The notes beneath the pieces are model-generated. The model ran no database searches and was not told the origin of the DNA. It saw nothing but the letters and a program-made list of their open reading frames with translations. Shown piece by piece: positions 9,008-15,564 of a DNA stretch of 34,226 nt (its first letter is position 1; the number at the start of each line of letters is the position of its first letter). Position numbers and translations under genes: made by a program. The DNA lies in NCBI GenBank assembly GCA_002401345.1, contig NVSU01000012.1, forward strand, positions 1 to 34,226, given 5' to 3'. This stretch comes from Candidatus Wolfebacteria bacterium (lineage in GTDB: Bacteria; Patescibacteriota; Minisyncoccia; Phycocordibacterales; NVSU01).

Positions 9008-9018
9008 AAAAAACAATA

Positions 9019-9055
9019 GGTACACCCCGAACAAAATCAAAGATTTCTAACGGGG
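9019..9055. other. Small structured intergenic element
   Basis: CCCCG (9025-9029) and CGGGG (9051-9055) close a stem with an inner AAATC/GATTT helix. The 5' part, GGTACACCCCG (9019-9029), recurs exactly at 25657-25667 just after rpoD. It may be a degraded dispersed repeat. No function can be assigned. Confidence 0.3.
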
Positions 9056-9130
9056 CAGGCAAAAAACATTAATTGATCTAGAAGATTTTCTTGCTCATCC
9101 AATAAAAGAGGATTAGTTTATTTAAAAAGT

Positions 9131-9145
9131 GATATAATAAATAAC
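9131..9145 (+). promoter_or_regulatory. Extended -10 promoter of the 9146 gene
   Basis: A consensus TATAAT (9133-9138) preceded by TGA lies 7 nt before the ATG at 9146. No -35 or ribosome-binding site is evident, so a leaderless transcript is likely. Confidence 0.55.
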
Positions 9146-9865
9146 ATGAAAAGAGTCGGATTAACTCCTAAAAATTTACGATTACTTTTAATTGCAGCAG
9201 CTCTACTATTAGTTGCATTTGTTGGTGTAAATTCAGATAAGCTTGCAAGTATATCTTCACCGACTGGTCTTACAGCTCAAGTTATAGAAACACAATCTGC
9301 AGCTGGTCCAGCTGCTGATGTAATAGAATTTTCATTCATGAAAGCTTTTAATGCTAATGGGGAAGCATTTGAAAACTATCTGATTAATATAAGAAATAAT
9401 CGAGATGCAGTAATAGCATCATTTATGTTAAATGCGGGAACTAAATCAATTTTTGAAGTTGATAGACTTGATCCACGATTATTAAGTATTGAAAGTACAG
9501 TAAACGATGTTAGGGTGAAATTCTCAGGAAGAAATCTAAGTTTATTTGAAGAGCCTCAAGAATATAGCTTTAGTACTATGACTGCAGTTAAGGATGAAGA
9601 TGGATATAAATTTAGTAAACCTGCAATTGCAAAAAAGATAATTTCTCTTGGCTCAGTAAAGATCAACAGTGTCACATCACAACAGCGAGAAGTATCTCAA
9701 ATTCAAAATAGAGGACCCATCGCAACAGCGTTAAATAGAATACAGGTAGGATTAGAAAGGATAGCTTCAAATATAGGACGATTTATTTTTGATCTATTTG
9801 GAAGGGGAGGTGAAAGACAAGGGTTGAAAGCTACTGACATAGATAAGGGAGATTTAGATTTGTAA
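9146..9865 (+). CDS. Hypothetical membrane-anchored exported protein
   Basis: I do not recognise a family. The 239-residue protein starts with a basic stretch and a single hydrophobic segment (about residues 11-28), so it is probably anchored in the membrane with the remainder outside. Residues of about 50-165 look like a beta-rich globular domain. The C-terminal part (about 185-225) is an amphipathic, Arg-rich stretch ending in a Gly/Arg patch (GRGGERQG) and an acidic tail. The start is supported by a consensus extended -10 box 7 nt upstream. The gene is monocistronic and ends in a terminator shared with the convergent phosphatase gene. A cell-envelope role is only inferred from the anchor. 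Confidence 0.75.
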   Translation: MKRVGLTPKNLRLLLIAAALLLVAFVGVNSDKLASISSPTGLTAQVIETQSAAGPAADVIEFSFMKAFNANGEAFENYLINIRNNRDAVIASFMLNAGTKSIFEVDRLDPRLLSIESTVNDVRVKFSGRNLSLFEEPQEYSFSTMTAVKDEDGYKFSKPAIAKKIISLGSVKINSVTSQQREVSQIQNRGPIATALNRIQVGLERIASNIGRFIFDLFGRGGERQGLKATDIDKGDLDL

Positions 9866-9874
9866 ATATAAAAA

Positions 9875-9895
9875 AAGGAGCTCAATGAGCTCCTT
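9875..9895. terminator. Bidirectional terminator
   Basis: AAGGAGCTC and GAGCTCCTT form a 9-bp GC-containing stem with an AAT loop. An A run precedes it and TTATTT follows. It lies between the converging 9146 gene and the phosphatase gene and overlaps the stop codon of the latter. Confidence 0.75.
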
Positions 9896-11897
9896 ATTTG
9901 ATTCGTATTCCCATTACGAGAATATCATCAATTTGTTCTACTCCATCCATCCACCTCACAATGGTAGTGTCCAAAATTTTCTTTTGTTCTTCCATTGTCT
10001 TATGATGAATATCAAGTAGTAGTTGTTTGAATCGCTTAGGCATAAACTTTTTATTCCTAGGCCCTCCAAATTGATCCGTATAACCGTCAGAAAATGCATA
10101 GATGCAATCACCGGACTTGAGATCAATTGAATGATTAGTAAAATCATCTAATGCATCAGCATACCCTACAGGCTGCTTATCACCTTTTACTTCGAGATAA
10201 AGTTCATCGTCTCTAAATAAGTATAGTGGATTATAAGCTGCTGCCCATTCTAGAATTTTGTTCTTAATATTGAACATCATAAGCACACAATCCATACCAT
10301 CTTTTTGTTGTTCATCGTCTTCATCCTCTGAGCCTTCTAATTTGAGCGAATTAATAACACCTTTTCTTACTTCATTCAAAATAAGAGAAGGGTTAAAAAT
10401 ATTTTTCTCATTAACAGTTTGGTTTAGATGAGGAATAATTGTTTGACACATTAGTGCACCCGGAACTCCGTGTCCTGTACAATCACTTGCAGCCAGGAAT
10501 ATTTTACCTTTCTTTTTTGCAAGCCAATAGAAGTCCCCACTAACGACAGCTTTTGGTTTAAAGAGTACAAAAATTTCAAACGGTAAACTATCAATCTCAG
10601 CCTTAGATGGTAAATTTGCTCTCTGAATTCTCTCAGCATAACGAATACTCGCTGTGATATCTTTGTTTTTTTCATCAACAAGTTTCTTCTGTTCTTCAAT
10701 TATTTTCTTTTGACGTTTTGTCACTTGAAAACGACTGAAAAGCATCAATGAAAAAATAATAACTATAATCAAAATAGCACCCACTCCTAGTAATGTAATC
10801 TGACTTCGTCTTGATTGCTCTGTCTTTATTTGGTTTTCCGTTCGAAGGATCACAATTTCCTTCTGTTTCTTAACAGATTCATACTTTGTTTGCATTTCTG
10901 CAATTTTATCGATACTCTCTTTATTTAAGAGTGTATCTTTCATTTCAGTATATAGCTTGAAGTATATATATGCCGTGGGAATATCTCCCATTGTTTCATA
11001 TATGTTAGCAATATTAGAATAAGTTTCTCTTAAGAGTTTTACATTGCCAATTTGCTTTGCAATATAGACACTTTTTTCAAAATTATTCAACGCAATGCTA
11101 AAATTTTCTTCTTGCATGTGTACAATTCCAATATTCAGTAAGTCTATACCAATACCCTCCATGTCATCTATCTTCCTATCAATACTTAGGCTCAATAAAT
11201 AGTATTCAAGAGCTTCTTTAAAAGCATCTTGTCTTCTATAAATATTACCTATATTTGTATATGACGATGATACACCTTTGTCATCTTCTAAACGTCTTTT
11301 AATTTCAAGAGATTGAAAATAATAATTGAGGGCTTCTTCTTTCTTATCAGTACCGGCTAATATAATACCTATATTATTTAGCGTATTTGATAAGCTCTTT
11401 TGGTATACTTTATTCGTTGGATTTTTTACTGCAAGCCTTTCTTTAATTAGAATTGCTTTTTCATAATAATCGAGGGCTATTTCAGTATCATCTTGATGTC
11501 TATAAAATTCTCCGATGTTGTTGTACAGATTTGCTGAATTAGCACTGTCGTCTAAGTTTTCATATATTTTAAGAGACTTAAGATAATATTCAAGAGATTG
11601 TTCATTGTTTCCTTTACTACCCTGAACTGCTCCAATAATATTGAATATACTTGCAATGCCAACATCACTTGAATCTCGCTCAAATATTTTAAGACTTATA
11701 TTTAGATTAAAAAGAGAGCTGTCATACTCACTTCTGTAAAATTGAGCAACAGCCTTTTCTCTATAATCTGATGCTAATGCCGATGAATTGATTTCAATTT
11801 CTGTTTTGGAAGATGTCTTGATTTCACTATTGTCTGTAGTGCATCTCGTCAGAGAAGCAATACAAAACATAATACATATGTATTTAATTGCTTTCAT
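9894..11897 (-). CDS. TPR-containing SpoIIE/RsbU-type serine phosphatase, membrane bound
   Basis: The 667-residue protein begins with a hydrophobic export signal ending near a cysteine (SLTRC), a weak lipobox. Residues of about 45-340 are a run of about seven TPR units typical of protein-binding scaffolds. A transmembrane segment (about 365-386) and a short coiled coil (KKIIEEQKKLVDEKNKDI) follow. The C-terminal PP2C/SpoIIE phosphatase domain (about 415-667) shows metal-site aspartates in SGDFYW, ASDCTGHGVPGAL, FSDGYTDQ and QIDDILVMG. The layout suggests sensing outside the membrane and dephosphorylation of a Ser/Thr partner inside. The architecture, and the SIRYAERIQ linker before the phosphatase, are typical of Bacteroidota, so the gene may have been acquired from there. 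It is flanked by its own promoter and a terminator, with no partner gene nearby. The domain call is firm; the transfer is inferred. Confidence 0.88.
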   Translation of the reverse strand: MKAIKYICIMFCIASLTRCTTDNSEIKTSSKTEIEINSSALASDYREKAVAQFYRSEYDSSLFNLNISLKIFERDSSDVGIASIFNIIGAVQGSKGNNEQSLEYYLKSLKIYENLDDSANSANLYNNIGEFYRHQDDTEIALDYYEKAILIKERLAVKNPTNKVYQKSLSNTLNNIGIILAGTDKKEEALNYYFQSLEIKRRLEDDKGVSSSYTNIGNIYRRQDAFKEALEYYLLSLSIDRKIDDMEGIGIDLLNIGIVHMQEENFSIALNNFEKSVYIAKQIGNVKLLRETYSNIANIYETMGDIPTAYIYFKLYTEMKDTLLNKESIDKIAEMQTKYESVKKQKEIVILRTENQIKTEQSRRSQITLLGVGAILIIVIIFSLMLFSRFQVTKRQKKIIEEQKKLVDEKNKDITASIRYAERIQRANLPSKAEIDSLPFEIFVLFKPKAVVSGDFYWLAKKKGKIFLAASDCTGHGVPGALMCQTIIPHLNQTVNEKNIFNPSLILNEVRKGVINSLKLEGSEDEDDEQQKDGMDCVLMMFNIKNKILEWAAAYNPLYLFRDDELYLEVKGDKQPVGYADALDDFTNHSIDLKSGDCIYAFSDGYTDQFGGPRNKKFMPKRFKQLLLDIHHKTMEEQKKILDTTIVRWMDGVEQIDDILVMGIRIK

Positions 11898-11939
11898 GAC
11901 TAAACGTTTAAATTGTTAAAGAATTTGTATCTAATCATG

Positions 11940-11968
11940 ATTCTAGCCTTTATTTGTAACAATGTCAA
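11940..11968 (-). promoter_or_regulatory. Sigma-70-type promoter of the TPR-phosphatase gene
   Basis: On the minus strand TTGACA (11963-11968), a 17-nt spacer and TAGAAT (11940-11945) make a near-consensus promoter about 42 nt upstream of the ATG. Unlike most starts here, this gene has a leader of roughly 35 nt. It does not show the TAnnTTTG box expected of Bacteroidota. Confidence 0.65.
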
Positions 11969-12022
11969 ATACATGTTTTGATTTTAAGAAGGCGTAAAAT
12001 AATGAAAAGATCATAATAATTA

Positions 12023-12050
12023 TTGACAATATTTTTAAAAATTCTAAAAT
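12023..12050 (+). promoter_or_regulatory. Promoter of the KH-domain gene
   Basis: TTGACA (12023-12028), a 16-nt spacer and TAAAAT (12045-12050) form a good sigma-70 promoter. An alternative -10, TATAGT (12052-12057), overlaps. The leader to the ATG at 12116 is about 60 nt and contains an overlapping upstream ORF. Confidence 0.6.
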
Positions 12051-12065
12051 ATATAGTAAGCAGTA

Positions 12066-12149
12066 ATGAACGGTCGACTCGCTGCACTGATTACAAGTAA
12101 GAAACGAAATACATTATGGAAAAAGATCAAGAATTTCTTGAATATGTAG
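12066..12149 (+). CDS. Possible upstream ORF overlapping the KH-domain gene
   Basis: This is a 27-codon ORF (MNGRLAALITSK at its start, then a very basic stretch). It begins 8 nt after a TATAGT box and ends inside the KH gene in another frame. Its placement after a -10 box resembles the leaderless genes of the window. No homology is recognised. It may be a regulatory uORF or chance. Confidence 0.25.
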   Translation: MNGRLAALITSKKRNTLWKKIKNFLNM

Positions 12150-12439
12150 TTAAGGCCCTCGTAGACAAGCCAGAAGCTGTCAAAGTTAATCGAACTGTCG
12201 ATGAAATGGGTGTATTGATTACATTGGAAGTAGATCCTGAGGACATGGGTAAAATCATTGGCCGACAGGGAAATACTGCTGGATCTCTCCGAACACTTCT
12301 TCGTGTTATTGGAATGAAAAATGATGCTCGTGTGAATCTTAAGATTCTTGAGCCGGAAGGAGCAGCACCACGACCACCACGATCAGCTCCAGCTGCAAGC
12401 TCAGTTGATGAAGCAATGGAAGATCTAAAAAATATCTAA
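12116..12439 (+). CDS. khpA: KH-domain RNA-binding protein, KhpA-like
   Basis: This is a small RNA-binding protein of the KhpA/YlqC type, which binds RNA and, in other bacteria, works with KhpB in RNA regulation and cell-size control. Residues 1-77 match the family (VVKALVDKPEAVKV at the start). The KH loop GKIIGRQGNTAGSLRTLL contains the GxxG motif. The protein is 107 residues, longer than the usual 75-80, because of an Ala/Pro-rich tail with an acidic end. It lies directly upstream of trmD, as khpA often does in the rpsP-khpA-rimM-trmD neighbourhood of other bacteria. Here rpsP is 5 kb away and rimM is absent. There is no ribosome-binding site. Confidence 0.9.
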   Translation: MEKDQEFLEYVVKALVDKPEAVKVNRTVDEMGVLITLEVDPEDMGKIIGRQGNTAGSLRTLLRVIGMKNDARVNLKILEPEGAAPRPPRSAPAASSVDEAMEDLKNI

Positions 12440-12460
12440 ATTCTAATTTTAGAAAGACCG

Positions 12461-12499
12461 AAAAACCGTGTTATAGTACTTAGTACGAACACGGTTTTT
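12461..12499 (+). terminator. Terminator of the KH gene with the trmD promoter in its loop
   Basis: The arms AAAAACCGTGTT (12461-12472) and AACACGGTTTTT (12488-12499) form a terminator with a U run 20 nt after the KH stop. The hairpin contains TGT-TATAGT (TG at 12469-12470, hexamer 12472-12477), an extended -10 that would start a transcript near 12484. That is about 19 nt before the trmD ATG. Confidence 0.7.
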
Positions 12500-12502
12500 C
12501 TT

Positions 12503-13195
12503 ATGCGATTTCACATCATTACATTATTTCCAGAAATGTTTGACTCTTATTTACGTGAGAGCATTATTGGCCGTGCACTCAAGAATAAAAAGATTTCTGT
12601 TTCATTCTATAATCCTCGAGATTTTACGAAAGATAAGCACCGGCGCGTTGATGATAAAGCGTATGGAGGAGGTCCGGGAATGGTTATGTATGCCGAGCCA
12701 ATCATTAGAGCAGTACAAAAAGCAAAAGGAAGGCCTGTGCTGGGAGCGAAGCGAGCAGTAAAAAAGAATGTGAAAGTGATTCTCTTGTCTCCATCAGGAA
12801 AAAAATTTACAAATACATATGCAACTACTCTTTCTAAAAAATACACAGACATAATAATTATTTCAGGACGATATGAGGGAATAGATGCTCGAGTTAAGAA
12901 AATTCTCAAGGCTGATCTGTCCATGGATGTGGACGAAGTTTCAATAGGTGAGTACGTACTCACGGGAGGGGAATTACCTGCGATGGTAATGATAGATAGT
13001 ATCTCACGCCAAATAGAAGGAGTGTTAGGAAAAGAAGAATCATTAGAGGAAACACGCATATCATCAAGTGAAATGTATACTCGCCCTGAAGTAATAAAAC
13101 ACAAAGGTAAAAATTATAAAGTTCCAAAAGTGCTTCTCTCTGGTCATCATGCGGAAATCGAAAAATGGAAGCAACGTAAACATAAAAAATCGTAA
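12503..13195 (+). CDS. trmD: tRNA (guanine-N1-)-methyltransferase
   Basis: TrmD methylates G37 next to the anticodon, using S-adenosylmethionine, and prevents +1 frameshifting. The 230-residue protein is of normal length. It starts with MRFHIITLFPEMFDSYLRES and has RVDDKAYGGGPGMVM. The SPOUT trefoil-knot sequence is IIISGRYEGIDARV followed by SIGEYVLTGGELPAMVMID, which binds the cofactor. The C-terminal part has TRPEVIKHK and LLSGHHAEIEKWK. Expression is probably from the extended -10 promoter inside the preceding terminator, uncoupling it from the KH gene. Two strong palindromes follow the stop codon. The identification is secure. Confidence 0.97.
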   Translation: MRFHIITLFPEMFDSYLRESIIGRALKNKKISVSFYNPRDFTKDKHRRVDDKAYGGGPGMVMYAEPIIRAVQKAKGRPVLGAKRAVKKNVKVILLSPSGKKFTNTYATTLSKKYTDIIIISGRYEGIDARVKKILKADLSMDVDEVSIGEYVLTGGELPAMVMIDSISRQIEGVLGKEESLEETRISSSEMYTRPEVIKHKGKNYKVPKVLLSGHHAEIEKWKQRKHKKS

Positions 13196-13198
13196 ATA

Positions 13199-13227
13199 AT
13201 CACTTAGACGTCGGACGTCTAAGTGAT
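13199..13227. terminator. trmD terminator hairpin
   Basis: Two perfect 14-nt arms (ATCACTTAGACGTC and its complement) lie around a single G, 3 nt after the trmD stop. There is no U tract, so termination is likely but not certain. Confidence 0.5.
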
Positions 13228-13241
13228 ATATCTAATGTAAA

Positions 13242-13283
13242 AAATTAACATAAAATATGCACGTGCATATTTTATGTTAATTT
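13242..13283. terminator. Perfect 42-nt palindrome, second hairpin after trmD
   Basis: This perfect palindrome is centred on TGCACGTGCA with A/T-rich ends. It sits 14 nt after the first hairpin, so the pair may act as a tandem terminator that isolates trmD from the helicase leader. Confidence 0.5.
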
Positions 13284-13300
13284 AGGTAGGAAATAAGCTG

Positions 13301-13498
13301 TGATACAATGTGGATATAGTAATTAAAAGCTGAGCGATTATATTGTTTTTTGACCCCAGTGAAATATCCTTTTAAATAATTATTTAACAGGACGATCTTT
13401 CTTTAAAAGATCATTTCACAGGGTGCTCCCTGGCCGACTGCTGATGCATTCAGCTGGCTAGGCAAATTTAATATTCATTTCATTCATTTAAAATTGAC
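13301..13498 (+). promoter_or_regulatory. Promoter and long structured leader of the helicase gene
   Basis: TGA-TACAAT (hexamer 13304-13309) is a likely extended -10, giving a leader of nearly 190 nt. The leader contains ACCCCAGTGAAAT (13353-13365), which pairs imperfectly with ATTTCACAGGGT (13413-13424). Between them are two small hairpins (AAATAATTATTT and GATCTTT...AAAGATC). Then comes a 35-nt hairpin with GCTGA/TCAGC, GCC/GGC and CCT/AGG pairs (13429-13463), and finally the AAATTTAATATTCA block also found in front of rnc. This looks like a folded regulatory leader or a dispersed repeat. No known riboswitch class is recognised. Confidence 0.45.
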
Positions 13499-15163
13499 AT
13501 GACACAACAAGAAGCACTCGATATTTTGAAAATGGGACATAATGTCTATCTCACAGGTAAGGCCGGCAGCGGTAAGACATATCTTATTAATAAATATATT
13601 AAATATTTAAAGGAACGAGATGTTGGTGTTGCAGTAACTGCATCAACCGGCATTGCGGCAACTCACATAGGTGGAGTGACTATTCATTCGTGGGCTGGCA
13701 TAGGAATTAAAGACAAGCTGACGGATCAGGATATTGATGCAATGGAGCAGAAACAATATCTGTGGAAACGATTTGAGAATACGGAAGTACTCATCATAGA
13801 CGAAGTATCCATGCTTCACTCTCATCTACTTGATATGATTGACCAAGTATGCAAACTCTTCAAACGAAATGATAAGCCATTTGGGGGAATGCAGATTATT
13901 CTCTCTGGTGATTTTTTCCAACTTCCACCTATTTCTCGCAATAGTGAAGATCTGAATTTTTTAAATAAATCTGATGCATGGAGCAATATGGATCTTCACA
14001 TTTGTTATCTACAAGAACAACACCGTCACACAGACTCTAGTTTTTTGGATGTATTGAATGAAATTCGCAGTAATACTGTGAGTGAGGAAACAATGAATAA
14101 ATTGCGTCGTCGTTATAAAAAAGACCCCGAGGGAATATCAGTTCCCACAAAGCTCTATACCCATAATATGGATGTTGATGAAATGAACAATAGAGAACTT
14201 GATAAAATAGACGCAGAAAAATACGAATACAATATGAACAGCAAGGGAAACAATGTATTAGTCGAAGGTTTAAAGAAGAGTTGTCTTGCACCAGCAAATC
14301 TAGTGTTGAAAAAAGGGGCGCTTGTGATGTTTGTTAAAAATAATTATGAAGAAGGATATGTAAATGGAACAACGGGTGAAGTGATCGATTTCTCTATAGA
14401 GGGGCGCCCGATCATTAAGATCCAGAATGGAAAGAAAATTATAGCAGATACTGAAAGTTGGATAATCGAAGAGGAAGGTAAGACAAAAGCAGAAATATCT
14501 CAGATGCCACTCAGGCTTGCGTGGGCGATTACAATTCATAAAAGCCAAGGCATGAGTTTGGATGCTGCTGAAGTTGATCTTTCTAAATCTTTTGTGAAGG
14601 GCCAGGGATATGTCGCGCTCTCAAGAGTGAGATCACTTTCAGGACTTAAGTTAATGGGATTAAACAGTACTGCGCTCCAAGTTGATAAAGGAATATTGAT
14701 GCTTGATGGGGAACTACTTGATAGGTCACAAAAAAATCAAGTCGAGATTTCCTCACTTGAGAACTCAAAAAAAGAAACACAACACAATGCCTTCATAGTG
14801 AATTCAGGAGGAACATTAGATGTGAAAAAGAAGAAAAATAAGGATAGATATTCAAAACTGTCGACATTCGATAAAACCAGGGAATTATTGAAGGAAAAAA
14901 AGACCATTGAAGAAATTATTAAGGAACGCGAATTGACTTTTGGCACCATCATCTCTCACATTGAAACATTACTGAAAGATGATGCTCCGCCAGATATAGA
15001 TTATCTCTATTCGAACACAAAGAAGCTCCGCGATTCACTCTCTGAAATAAAAAAGGCATTTAAGAAATCTGGAGGTACAAAACTTACAGAAGTACGTAAA
15101 ATCCTCAAGAATAAGTATTCTTTTGAAGAATTACGCTTCGCGCGACTATTTCTAGATAGATAA
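13499..15163 (+). CDS. PIF1/RecD-like superfamily 1B DNA helicase with C-terminal HTH_40-like domain
   Basis: This encodes an ATP-dependent DNA helicase of the PIF1/TraA-like group, likely acting 5'-3' in repair or replication. The motifs are Walker A GKAGSGKT (residues 20-27), ASTGIAATHIGG, Walker B LIIDEVSM, GDFFQLPP, the HRH-containing motif in LQEQHRHTDSSF, and the C-terminal motifs VNGTTGEV, ITIHKSQGMSLD and GYVALSRV. After about residue 450 a lysine-rich linker is followed by a helix-turn-helix-like region (RELLKEKKTIEEIIKERELT) of the type found at the ends of RecQ and PIF1-like proteins. The total is 554 residues. It has its own long leader and no operon partner. PIF1-like helicases are frequent in CPR genomes. 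The family call is strong; the exact cellular role is inferred. Confidence 0.92.
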   Translation: MTQQEALDILKMGHNVYLTGKAGSGKTYLINKYIKYLKERDVGVAVTASTGIAATHIGGVTIHSWAGIGIKDKLTDQDIDAMEQKQYLWKRFENTEVLIIDEVSMLHSHLLDMIDQVCKLFKRNDKPFGGMQIILSGDFFQLPPISRNSEDLNFLNKSDAWSNMDLHICYLQEQHRHTDSSFLDVLNEIRSNTVSEETMNKLRRRYKKDPEGISVPTKLYTHNMDVDEMNNRELDKIDAEKYEYNMNSKGNNVLVEGLKKSCLAPANLVLKKGALVMFVKNNYEEGYVNGTTGEVIDFSIEGRPIIKIQNGKKIIADTESWIIEEEGKTKAEISQMPLRLAWAITIHKSQGMSLDAAEVDLSKSFVKGQGYVALSRVRSLSGLKLMGLNSTALQVDKGILMLDGELLDRSQKNQVEISSLENSKKETQHNAFIVNSGGTLDVKKKKNKDRYSKLSTFDKTRELLKEKKTIEEIIKERELTFGTIISHIETLLKDDAPPDIDYLYSNTKKLRDSLSEIKKAFKKSGGTKLTEVRKILKNKYSFEELRFARLFLDR

Positions 15164-15215
15164 GAGAGATATGCTAGTTCGCAGACATGGAAGAGAAATT
15201 TTTAATAAAATATTG

Positions 15216-15254
15216 ATCCGGTAGTAGTCCGTACTAGACGGATCACTACCGGAT
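15216..15254. terminator. Two-part hairpin after the helicase gene
   Basis: The outer arms ATCCGGTAGT and ACTACCGGAT, and an inner TCCGT/ACGGA stem, give a stable folded structure 52 nt after the helicase stop. No U tract follows on the plus strand. It abuts the -35 box of the next promoter, so it could be a weak terminator or an operator. Confidence 0.4.
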
Positions 15255-15282
15255 TGACAAAAAAAGTACGATAGACTATACT
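15254..15282 (+). promoter_or_regulatory. Near-consensus sigma-70 promoter upstream of rpoB
   Basis: TTGACA (15254-15259), exactly 17 nt, then TATACT (15277-15282). This is the strongest-looking plus-strand promoter in the window. It would start transcription near 15289, about 275 nt before rpoB. Confidence 0.7.
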
Positions 15283-15288
15283 GGTCCT

Positions 15289-15450
15289 CTCAGAGCGCAA
15301 GATTGAGTTACTGGTGAATGACTTTTTTATTATCAATATTCGTGAAGTGGGCGCGGATATTAAATAAATTTAGATTATCTTGCTACAATCTACAATAACG
15401 TAAACTAAACACAATTATTAGCCACACCTTTCCAAAAGGTTGGTTTTTTG
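15289..15450 (+). ncRNA. Candidate short terminated RNA or attenuated rpoB leader
   Basis: This is the stretch between the strong promoter and an intrinsic terminator (15422-15448). A transcript of about 160 nt is predicted. It contains a 26-codon ORF (15318-15398, beginning MTFLLSIFVKWARIL) and a second possible extended -10, TGC-TACAAT (hexamer 15384-15389). It could be an independent small RNA, or an attenuator leader controlling rpoBC. No known RNA family is recognised. Confidence 0.35.
15422..15448 (+). terminator. Intrinsic terminator inside the rpoB upstream region
   Basis: CCA(C)ACCTTT and AAAGGTTGG form a stem with one bulged C and a three-base loop, followed directly by six T. It is placed so that transcripts from the upstream promoter must read through it to reach rpoB. 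Confidence 0.7.
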
Positions 15451-15461
15451 TTGTCTGTAGT

Positions 15462-15499
15462 CCCGACGCTTTGGTCGGGGTCCCGACCAAAGCGTCGGG
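15462..15499. repeat. Large palindrome of the TCCCGA...TCGGGG family
   Basis: Two perfect 18-nt arms, CCCGACGCTTTGGTCGGG and its complement, are separated by GT. The stem can be extended by flanking AG/CT. A diverged copy with the same AG...CT flanks lies at 27123-27163, and a short relative lies inside tgt (33129-33147). It has no U tract and is best described as a dispersed palindromic repeat that may also shape the rpoB leader. Confidence 0.65.
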
Positions 15500-15541
15500 G
15501 CTGAGTGCACGATAATTTTTTTCACTCCACATTTATTAGCA

Positions 15542-15547
15542 TATAAT
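15542..15547 (+). promoter_or_regulatory. Proximal rpoB -10 element
   Basis: Consensus TATAAT lies 17 nt before the rpoB ATG, with a weak TTTTCA-like -35 at 15519-15524. It would give a leader of about 11 nt without a ribosome-binding site, downstream of the terminator and palindrome. Confidence 0.45.
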
Positions 15548-15564
15548 TAATATCGTACATATAT

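Noticed and set aside
12607-13104. 165-codon ORF antisense to trmD
   Set aside because: It lies wholly within a conserved gene on the other strand, has no promoter or family resemblance, and is a codon-bias shadow.
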